Assembly: GCA_029204225.1 (NCBI GenBank)
Contig: CM055096.1
Span: 35,698,611 to 35,762,610, forward strand
Source: Diphasiastrum complanatum
Taxonomy: Eukaryota; Streptophyta; Lycopodiopsida; Lycopodiales; Lycopodiaceae
Direction: 5' to 3'
DNA length: 64,000 nucleotides
Made by a program: the position numbers and the translations under genes. The notes under the pieces were generated by a model. That model saw nothing but the letters and a program-made list of their open reading frames with translations, had not been told where the DNA came from and searched no databases. Shown here piece by piece: positions 55,237 through 64,000 of the stretch (positions are counted from its first letter, which is position 1; each line of letters begins with the position of its first letter).

Positions 55237-57438
55237 AGTTCATGATCATTGTAGTTGTAGAGTCATGGTTACAACCTTTGTCGCCATAATTATTGGACTT
55301 GTAATGTATTTAATTTAGTGAGTGTTGGCAGATTCCGAATCCGCAACAAGGCCAAATTTGGCTCCAAAAGACGCGTAATTCCTTCTGTAAATTTAATTGT
55401 AAATCCAGCTTGGCAATTTTGTAGAAAGTTGACTTTTTGTATGCTAGGGTGTGGGCATGTCACCCTATTATAAGTAAATCATATTTCATGGCATGTGCAT
55501 TGTAAGACCATGAGGAATCATGATGTAGAAAGTTTAACGGCTTTTTGAAATTCTAAAGGTTGAAAATAGTTTTTAATTCTCACTCTTTAGAATAAATAGT
55601 AAATCACTAGTCTAAAAGGTTAAACTTCTACAAATTTGTCTAGAATTGCACCAAAGTTGTGCATCTTTTGTATTAGTCTCTTGGCTAATGTAGGGCTTGG
55701 CCCAAGACCATTAATTATAAATATGAACTGCTTTTAGTGGAAAGTGACACATTGTGATTAAATTTCTATGAGAGTTCTTATAATACAGCTTGTTCAAAGT
55801 AGTATATGATTCAATGATGTTTATGTTTCTTTTAACTATCAAATTATGTTTATGTTTCTTTTGAAATTCTATATCAAGGTTTATGTTTAAAAGCTGTCTA
55901 TGTTGTTCGGATCGACATTGATTTTGGACATGATTATATCGGATTTCCCAAAAACATCCACCATAACCCCCTTGATCTAACAATTGGAACGATTTACATT
56001 TATATTAGGTGCTCATAGCTATTGGACAAAAGCATCAATAAATTTTAGAAACTAAATTGTGACTTGTTGATCAAATTTGTCTTGTTTGGCTTATAGTTGT
56101 ATTGAAATGAGATTCGAACTTGAGAAATCAAGAATTAGTAAGTTGTTATTGTTTTTCTTATCTGGCTCTTTTGGTACCATATGTAGAAAATAGTCCTAAA
56201 TAAATTAAAAAGTCCAAAATTAATTGAGACAGTGTTGATAGGATATTTGCTTCTATTTAATTGACTTTGACTAATTGCCTTGTCTAAATTTGGTAACTAG
56301 ACTATAATTAGCCTAACTAGAGTTTCCTCAAAGTTGCATTTTGACAATTGTCACATTTTCATGTTTCTTTTTTGAGTGTCAACAAATCTTTAGGATACTA
56401 ATGATTTTGCAATGGTCATTTCTAGATGTGTCGCTTGTCATTGTAATTTTATCTTACAAAGTGTTGTGCTTGAAGTTGTAGTTGCTTCACAACTACGAGG
56501 CATGTCTTAGATGATGATTTGATTTAGGGGTAGAATTCAAATGACTTACACTCAATGATGGTAATTTTTTTGTTTTCACCTAGGTTGGTTTTATTTTTAT
56601 TTTCTTGATTGTTGAAGTAAAGTTCAAAATTAAATGATTTTACATATATAATTTTTTGCACATGATCTTGGTCGGATCAGCCTAAAAATATTCATTTTTG
56701 AGAATTTGGGACTCATTTTTAGCCTTAATTAAACTCTTAGAATTGCACAAAATCTTGCTTCACAAAACTTTTAATTTACTATAGTTTCAAGATGTGGATT
56801 GATTTTTTCTATTTTTATTTTAGTACAATGTACAAAGTTGCTTTTATCCAAAATAGAAATCAATAAGATGACTTGAAAGTACATCTAATTGGAAATTTTT
56901 CTCTCTAAGCCAATTTTTGATACAAAAGCCAAATTTTGTTGGTTTGTTCATAGAGTAAAGAAGCATTGTTAAAAGAAGTTTTTAGCCTAATGAAACAAAA
57001 AAAAAAAGAATATGCTTTTGAGCTTTGGTTTTATAACATCCAAGAATGCATGTCCTATTAAAAAAATATCTTGAAAAAATGTCCTTCACAAACAAACACC
57101 AAATGGGCCAAATAAATGATTGTTTTGAGATAAAAGAGTTAAATAAAAGTACGAAGTTTTTTTCTAAACAATGCAATGCTAGGAGATTTTGGCTGGGCAT
57201 GCTACCACCTTTAGCCAGCCTCCTGATGAAGTATATGGACTAGGTATTCTTCATGCGCAGGTGGGCTACCTTGTTGTAGCACTTGCGGCTAGGAGTGCTA
57301 CAACATGTAGCCTACCGTTGGATGACAAATATCAGACATAGCAGGTCCAGATCTACGGTGGAAATTAACGATGATTTAAAATGTGACTTTCGTAGTCAAC
57401 CGGATGATGCCATGTGTCCTATATCACTCTCACACCTA
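55237..57438. other. AT-rich intergenic region
   Basis: About 2.2 kb with no frame that resembles a protein and no LTR terminus. It contains an imperfect inverted repeat at 57260-57316 (described separately). Confidence 0.5.
57260..57316. repeat. Hairpin-forming inverted repeat upstream of the transporter gene
   Basis: Arms GGTGGGCTAC...TTGTAGCAC (57260-57282) and GTGCTACAACATGTAGCCTACC (57295-57316) pair at about 20 of 22 positions around a 12-nt loop, some 280 bp upstream of the NPF start. Confidence 0.6.
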
Positions 57439-57493
57439 ATTCACACTTAAAGTACATATAATTCAGTGATTCACACTTAGTACATATAATTCA
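57439..57493 (+). promoter_or_regulatory. Tandem promoter-proximal repeat with TATA-like cores
   Basis: Two copies, ATTCACACTTAAAGTACATA... (57439-57465) and ATTCACACTTAGTACATA... (57469-57493), each containing TACATATAAT, 106-160 bp upstream of the NPF ATG. The second copy lacks two bases. Position and composition fit a duplicated core promoter; this is inference. Confidence 0.45.
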
Positions 57494-57598
57494 CTTGGCC
57501 GGAGAGGGAGAGGGATATGAAGGCTATACGTTCGTTGTTTTGTAAAGGAAAGTGCCAAAGATCTTCAATCACTTGACGTGCGAGCAAATCACCTGATA

Positions 57599-60042
57599 AT
57601 GACAACACATGGAATTGATCAGGAGGATGCAGCAGTGATGGAGACAACCGGTGAATTAGATGGCATATCACTCGATATATCAGCAGCAAACCCCATATTA
57701 ATAAATCAGAACACCCAAACCAGAAAATATCGAGCGTGCATGTCGCTTCTGGGTACGTAACGCTGTCTGTTCAACAACTAAGTGTCATTGTTTCCTTTTG
57801 CTAGCAACAGCACTTAACAGATCTTTGCAATCCTTCTACAGGAGTTACAATAGTCGAGAAAATGGTGTACTATGCAATCTTCGGGAATCTTGTAACGTTC
57901 CTTTCCCAGGTTTTGCATTTGGATGCCGCTTCTTCAGTCAAGAATGTAAACACTCTTGTCGGCGTCTGCACTGTTGCAGCACTTGTAGGAGCCTACATTT
58001 CAGATGCGCATCTGGGTCGATACTGGACGATCGTGACTTTCTTTACAGTCTACTCACTGGTAAGAGAGGAACTTGAATATATGCAGGAGTCTAAATTTTC
58101 TGCTACTGATTCATTTGTTCTATTTAATTACACAGATTGAATGCTTAATCGTTGCCGCAGGGACTAATTTCTCTGACAATATTCACTTCACACCCGTCTC
58201 TTAGGCCGATTCCATGCTCACTAGGAAGTCCGGACTGCAGAAGGCCTACAAAATGGCAATTTGGTTTTTTTGTGTTCTCTGTGTCTCTGATTGTGATAGG
58301 GACGAGCGCTAACCCATGCTACTTAGCTTTTGGTGGAGATCAGTTTAATGATGATGGTGATGCGGAGGAGAGGAAGCAGAAAGCCTCGTACTTCAACTGG
58401 TTATTTTTTGGTATATGCTTCGGCGCCTTCCTCGCTTGCACGTTAGTAGTGTATATCGAAGAGAACGTAAGCTGGAAGTGGGCATTTGCAATCCTCACTA
58501 TCTGTATGCTGATGGCGTTGTTTGCGGTCGTCGTTAATTCCTCCAACTATCGTGAAAGACCACCAAATGGCAGCCCTTTTACCCGGTTGGCGCAGGTGCT
58601 GGTAGCGGCTGCTTGCAATTGCAAAGCCAAACTACCATCAGACCACCAGGATTTGTATGAGGCTCCAGAGATCATGAACGAGAAAGCTACGAGATCGAAG
58701 CTGCTGCACACCAGCGACTTCGGGTAAAAGACTGTTTCCTAATCACCTCCCAAGGGTTGTCTCATGACTTACTGGAAACGTAGCAATCTAAGAAGAGTTG
58801 CATCGCGTTTGTATGCGCAGCTTTCAATTAGTTTTCAGCGTTATGTGATTTAAAACAAAGGCATCATCGTAGTTAACACATTACTGTTCGTTGAATGAGC
58901 CCGAAATCACAGGAAAGAAATAATGAATTCTTTGTAAAACTAAGAAGATACACGCTTTTGACTCTTGACGAAAATGTCCACCTGTCCCCTTGGAAACAAA
59001 TGAAATATCAGCAGATTTCCACCGTGTTTCGGTGTTGTTATGTTCTACTTTCCTCAAAACTGTGTCGATTATGGTGCCTAGTTTCACAGCTCTGAGGTAT
59101 TGCGACCACATGTTTTGTAGGTTCTTGGACAAAGCAGCCGTATGTCATGACACGTCTGAGAACGCGTCGCGGAGAAGTGCATGGAGGCTATGCACCGTCA
59201 CTGACGTAGAGGAAGTGAAGCTGCTTGTGCGTATCATGCCCATATGGATAACATGCCTCGCGTTCGGGATCTGCTTCGCTCAATCGTCGACGTTTTTCAT
59301 CAAACAAGGTAGCAAGATGGACACACACCTGGGTTCACTCCGCATTCCTTCGGCTTCGCAGCAAAGCTTTGCAGTGCTCTTGAGCGTCATGTTTATGCCC
59401 ATATATGACAGGATCTTGGTTCCATTTGCGCGTCGCTTCACCGGAAATATGAGAGGAATCACAATATTGCAGCGGATTGGCACTGGTTTGGTTTTGGGAA
59501 CTCTTGCCATGGTTGCTGCAGCCTTGGCCGAGAAGAAGCGCCTGAGCATCGTGAGAGATCTCAATCAGCTGGACAATTCCGGGGCCACCACTCCTATCAC
59601 TTTCTTCTGGGTAATACCGCAGAATGCTATAATGGGGATAGCCTTCGACTTCACTCTTGCTGGGCTTCAGGAGTTTTTCTATGATCAGTTGCCAGACAGC
59701 ATGAGGAGCGTGGGCATTGCGCTTTACTTGTCAGTGCTTGGCGTGGGAAGCTTTCTTAGTAACATAATTATCGTTTTAGTTGTGAGTATAACTGGTAGTG
59801 GATCAGACCATCAAAACAGCTGGATCGTGGACAATCTCAACAGAGCTCGTCTAGACAAATACTACTGGACATTAGCCATCGCCAGCGCTATAAATTTTTG
59901 CATTTATGTCGCAGTTGCTAATTGGTACACCTACAAGCAATTACCACGGCATCATTATACCAAGAAGCATCAACATCATCAACCACTAATGTTGCAGGCT
60001 GAAGAAGTTAGAACCTCGATAGTATATCAACCAACTACTTGA
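57599..60042 (+). CDS. NRT1/PTR family (NPF) proton-coupled transporter, four exons
   Basis: Exons 57599-57752, 57842-58059, 58161-58723 and 59121-60042 join to 618 codons. All introns are GT...AG with phases 1, 0 and 2, and the 218-bp second exon is characteristic of the family. NPF proteins are 12-helix major-facilitator carriers of nitrate, peptides or plant hormones across membranes. Seen here: GAYISDAHLGRYWTI (residues 101-115, the first PTR signature), an FGGDQFND loop block, FFGICFGAF, then PIYDRILVP, GITILQRIGTG and LQEFFYDQLPDSMRS near the C-terminus. The family ExxER motif in helix 1 reads T54-I-V-E57-K58, so its first Glu is missing. The start is the first ATG of exon 1 after an in-frame TGA at 57575; ATG 57638 is an alternative. 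Frame and splice sites are intact, so it is probably functional. Substrate cannot be inferred. Confidence 0.92.
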
Positions 60043-60431
60043 TGTCAACTTAAATGGGTCAACTTTGCAACAGCATAAAATCCAATCTCCCCTTGAAAAC
60101 CAGCAAATTAGATTTAGGTCATGTGCATGGCAAATTCTAATAGGAAAGTAATGCAAGGCGAAGGAACCGTGGGGAAATGTTTAGAAAATGTGGCATTTCC
60201 AAGCTTGAGTTAGAACAAATATCGTATTCATGCCTTCTTTTTTATGCATTTAAAAAAAATGTGTTTGATGTAGCGATTTTGCTTTTTGTTTTTGTTGTTT
60301 TCAGGATCCTAAGCAAGCGACTACAGATCACAGATCATGACAGAATCAATCAAGAAGATGACGCGAACGATGAGGTGGAGAAGAGAATGACTGTATTTTC
60401 TGTTTTACCTTTTCCAGTGAGTCGTTCTGTG
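60043..60431. other. 3' flank of the NPF gene
   Basis: No gene. T-rich sequence near 60.23-60.30 kb. The boundary with the LTR of copy L is not clear; TGTCTCGCTCG at 60432 is one possible LTR end. Confidence 0.4.
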
Positions 60432-60901
60432 TCTCGCTCGTTGGCGGCCTGACGCTCAACCCAGTCGTTGTGTTCTGCTCGTTGGCAGACTTTCATGCAC
60501 AACTCTACTCTCTTCTATTCTTTTCGTTCTCTCTATCATCCTCACTCGTCCTATCTTTCGTGTTAATCAAAATGCGTATTTATCTCCACTGTGTGGAGTT
60601 TACAAGATAGTTTATCAGAGAATTAGAAGACAAGTTAATGCTAATCAACTAGTAGTTATTCTCTGTTATCGCTGTCTCTTTCAGCTGAGCATAAAGTACA
60701 ATACACCATGCTCATTGAGCTGCCAGTTGGCGGCGCGAATTGTTTTCTTTCGTTTCGTGTCTTTGCTAGTGTGTTTCGTCACTTGGTCGTCGGGCCGAAT
60801 CTCAAATACTTTTCTTTCGGTCTTTGGGGTATGTTCGCCCTTCGCTTCGTTTCGCTTCGTCACCTTCGCGACAAAGTTGCAGGAGCTCACAATTTCTGAC
60901 A
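60432..60901 (-). repeat. 3' LTR of copia copy L (distal end uncertain)
   Basis: On the minus strand it starts TGTCAGAAATTG at 60901, directly after the PPT TTCAAGAGGGAG (complement at 60902-60913). The far end is a guess. It contains several CGAAGCGAAACGAAG-like direct repeats at 60.83-60.87 kb. Confidence 0.55.
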
Positions 60902-62415
60902 CTCCCTCTTGAACCTTGCAACTTTGTATATTTAATCCCTTTGTCTTGCGAAGAGTGGTTTGTCGAGCGGCTTCATGAGCAAATCTACAATCATGTCTTC
61001 AGATTTTATGTACTGAACCTTGAGCTCTCCTTTCAAGATCAAGTCTCGAATATGATGGTACTTCAGATGTATATGTTTTGTCTTTGAATGGAAAACAGGA
61101 TCCTGGGACAGATATATGGCACTTTGAGAATCCATCATTATCGTGCATGGTTCTCTTTGTGATTTGCCAACTGCTTCCAACATCATCCACAACCATACTA
61201 CCTCGTTCGCCATCATTGAAACTGTGACATATTCAGCTTTGCATGAGGATTGAGCCACCAAGGTTTTTTTCTTGCATATCCAGCTGATTGCTGCTCCACA
61301 CGCAATCGAACATCCTCCTGTCACAGACTTGTTGTCGTCTTTGCAGCTCACCCAACTTGCATCACTATGGTGTTGCATCTCGAATCCTTTGTCTTGTTTG
61401 TCTGCTTTGTACATTAATCCCATGTTTTGGATACCCTTCAGATATTGCAGAATTCGCTTCGCCATTAGCCAATGTGCCATGCCAGGATTCTAAGAGAATT
61501 GGCTTAAAGCATAGACAAAGAAGGCCAAATCGAGTCTAGTATAGATTGTGAGGTACATCAGACTACCGATCAGGTTTTGGTAGGGTATACCTTCCATTTT
61601 TTGTCTCTCCTCATCCGTATTCGGGCAATCATGTTTCGTTAGTCTCGTTCCAACTATCATTGGTGTGGCTTTTTCTTTGCAGTCCATCATTCGGTACTGC
61701 TTCAGCACTTTTCGGGTGTACTCTGACTGACTCAGATGCATTTCCAATCCAAGGCATTTTGTTGTTTCTCCTAGATCTGTGTTTTCATAACTCTTAGAAA
61801 TTTGACTCTTCGTTTCCATGATTAGCATCAAGGAATTTTCTATCATTAGGGAGTCATCTACAAATATAGTCAAAATCACAAAACTTCTTCCTACTTCTTT
61901 TATATAAACATTACAGTCTAGTTGTGTAGGAATGTAATCTAGAGACTTCAGAAGACTATTGATCTTCTTATACCAAGATTGTGATGTCTGCTTTAGACCA
62001 TAAATGCATCGTTGCAACCGACAAACATATTGTCGATTGTCAGGGTCTTCGAATCCTTCAGGCTGCTTCATGAAGATTTCTTCCTCTAGGTCTCCGTGGA
62101 GAAAGGCTGTCTTTTAATCAATCTGGTGAATTTCCAGATTGTATTGAGTTGTGTATGCAAGGAGCAGTCAAATGTTTGTCATTTTCAATCTTGGAGAATA
62201 CGTATCAAGGTAATCGACGCTGTACCTTTGTGTGTAGCCTTTCGTGACAAGCCTTGCTTTGTATCATTTGACAGTGCCATCTGATTTGATTTTTCTTTTG
62301 TAGACCCATTTGCAATCGAAGATCTTTTTATTTTCGGGTAGTGGCTCTAGTGTCCATGCCTGGTTTTGCCTCATTGATTCAATTTCTTCTGACATTGCCT
62401 ACTTCTTGATCAAGG
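60902..62415 (-). pseudogene. Copia copy L: reverse transcriptase and RNase H
   Basis: Right to left: start of the reverse transcriptase region (62400-62096, with stops; FDCKWVYKRKI), main reverse transcriptase (62071-61490; KQPEGFEDPDNRQYVCRL, FVDD in place of YVDD near 61858), and RNase H (61480-60932; SDASWVSCKDDNKSVTGG, CKAEYVTVSMMANEV, SEDMIVDLLMKPLD). A TAA at about 61490 and two or three stops near the 5' end break it. Gag, protease and integrase are absent. It ends at 62415 against a plus-strand copia fragment. Related to but distinct from D. Confidence 0.9.
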
Positions 62416-62550
62416 ATCCAATTGAGAAGAAGATTATTGGAACGAAAGACATGGTTGCTGACATTTTTACAAAAGCCCTAGACAAAGGACTTTTTGAGAG
62501 ACAGAGGAGCAGTCTTGGAGTCGTCAAGCTATCATGCTTTGAAAGGGAGC
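62416..62550 (+). pseudogene. D-family RNase H C-terminus
   Basis: Plus strand: IEKKIIGTKDMVADIFTKAL, then a LFERQRS block, the same as in copy D but lacking about six residues after IEKK. The PPT GAAAGGGAGC runs into the LTR at 62551. The open frame reads on into the LTR (to 62867), as in D. Confidence 0.88.
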
Positions 62551-63213
62551 TGAAGAAACAAAATGTTTCTATTACCAAAGCTTTGCTAGCTTTTAGCCTT
62601 CACTCTGACGAAAATGTTCGCGAACGCGAAAGTCAAAAGGCACGAAGCAAAAATGTTCGCGAACACCCTGACGAAAAGGCACGAACACGAAAAATTTGCA
62701 AGAGAGAATTTTTTCGTGGTACAACAGGAAAAAGTCAGACGACGAGAAAGTCAAATGACTTGAAGCGACACGAAAATCATCCCGACACCTTTTTCTGCCC
62801 TCACACTCCAAAAAAAAAGGACCAGCAAGATCATGCAAGTACCCAGAAGTACCGATATCTGATCTGATAGCATGACGTCAGCAGATACACTCTAGGTCAT
62901 GGCTAATCTGCCACTCTTGTAATTCGTGATTAGCTGTAGATGTTTAATCACTCTAATCTAAAAGTTACATGAAGCGACTATATACTTTCTGGATGATACT
63001 TGATACATACAGATGAAGAAGTCTAATGCTAGTAAGCAAGAAGACGAAAATACAAAATACGAGTCCGCCTACGGCGAGACAATTTTCTGCATAGGATCTG
63101 TAGATCCACAAGTCTGCTAGTAAGCGAGACATTACTCGTGGAAGAACTGTATTTCTCTCATGCCAACACACTGCGTGGATCTGCATGCAGTGCTTGAAGA
63201 ATCAGAAAAATCA
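62551..63213 (+). repeat. 3' LTR of a D-family copia copy, truncated
   Basis: Starts TGAAGAAACAAAATG and follows the 13909-14821 LTR for about 660 bp to near AATCAGAAAAATCAAT, then changes to unrelated AT-rich sequence. U3 holds two AAAATGTTCGCGAAC blocks (near 62610 and 62648). Confidence 0.85.
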
Positions 63214-64000
63214 ATATCATCATGTCTTTTTATCAATATAGAAAATTGCATTCCAATATTACAATATAGACACAACCTGATTGTAAGAATCTATGTTGAT
63301 ATCAACCTCATAAACGGGTTGTTTACATGTAAAATGATTGTATCTTTTTTTTTTTTATGTATCTCTATTTATAAATGGATCTCTATTCAGTAAATTTTTC
63401 TATATTATGCATCAGTATTAGGAACTAATAAGGGAACAGTTCCCTCTTGTCTTAAAAGGCATAGAAGTCCTTCTTGAAACAAACTATGCACATCTGAAAG
63501 CGTCCCTTTGCTATACACACTGCATATATTGAACAAAAATTAGTAATATTATGACAAAAAATTTATTTAAGCTATGATGATAGATTTCAACTAAAAAAAA
63601 ATACATGCATATTAGAGATAAATTGAATATACCTTGAGAGATTTAATGGTTATCTCTCCAATTTAGGTTGCCGTTGTCGGTATTTCCCAAATGACATCAT
63701 GAAGTAGAGAATCAAATTTTCTATATGGTATTAGCAGCTGAGTTTATTTTTACACATAAAAAATTTGATACTTTCTCCTTATTTATCTTTACAGAAAGAA
63801 TGTTCAAGCTCCAATGCTGACTGCAACAATCACAATACAAATATCGATAAATCCTTATTTATTAAAGCAATGCCGACTGCAACAATCCAAATTAAAGCAA
63901 CAAAAACAAACAAGCAATCCTTACTTATTCTCATATGGAATCAAATAAAATTTCGCCACTAGACTGCATTTGATGAAGGATACAACCATATCAAATCGGC
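63214..64000. other. AT-rich sequence without a gene
   Basis: No coding similarity, RNA gene or LTR end recognised. TGCCGACTGCAACAAT and TGCTGACTGCAACAAT (near 63818 and 63871) form a small direct repeat. Confidence 0.45.

Noticed and set aside
57578-57598. Upstream start of the NPF frame
   Set aside because: The codon at 57578 is GTG, which is not a usual plant start. ATG at 57599 is the first ATG in frame after a stop.
58990-59120. Extension of the last NPF exon upstream to 58990
   Set aside because: This stretch is intron. The acceptor TTTTGTAG at 59120 restores the family sequence FLDKAA in frame with exon 3.

Overview
The window is nuclear DNA of a land plant with a large, repeat-rich genome. 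The evidence is nested Ty1/copia and Ty3/gypsy LTR retrotransposons on both strands, long AT-rich spacers, one multi-exon plant transporter gene and one PLS-class pentatricopeptide-repeat (PPR) gene. The highly self-similar PLS repeats recall PPR proteins of ferns and other seed-free plants. That placement is inference; the sequence does not fix the species.

Layout: 0.5-3.5 kb holds a decayed copia copy (J) broken by the 5' LTR and gag of another copia family (A). 3.5-6.7 kb is a minus-strand copia copy (F) without its 3' end. 7.9-9.0 kb is an AT-rich block carrying a series of GC-rich palindromes. 9.1-15.4 kb contains fragments of copia copies K, H and I plus a gypsy integrase remnant. 15.4-21.1 kb is mostly non-coding, with LTR-like pieces. 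21.1-24.7 kb is minus copia copy D, split by a solo LTR with a 5-bp target duplication. 24.7-35.1 kb holds minus copia copies B and C, separated by a (CT)n microsatellite. 35.2-42.4 kb is a degenerate TCGGATGTAA-type array interrupted by a complete young copia element (G; 35899-42051) with near-identical LTRs, matching target duplications and an uninterrupted 1322-codon polyprotein. 42.6-44.0 kb is the 3' end and LTR of a plus copia copy (N).

Host genes: 45.0-47.6 kb carries the PPR gene (847 codons, apparently cut short in its E1 region). 53.6-55.2 kb carries a frameshifted copy of an uncharacterised plant family (DUF7869-like). 57.6-60.0 kb carries a four-exon NRT1/PTR (NPF) family transporter, 618 codons, whose ExxER proton-coupling motif is altered. 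Around them lie a gypsy chromovirus 3' end (48.5-50.5 kb), an internally deleted copia copy E (50.5-53.6 kb), a minus copia copy L (about 60.4-62.4 kb) and a truncated D-family LTR (62.4-63.2 kb).

No pathway links the genes. The region records layered insertion, LTR recombination and internal deletion around two or three host genes. Most retroelement copies are dead; G is the only one that looks recently active. I saw no tRNA, rRNA, CRISPR or prokaryotic-type operon.
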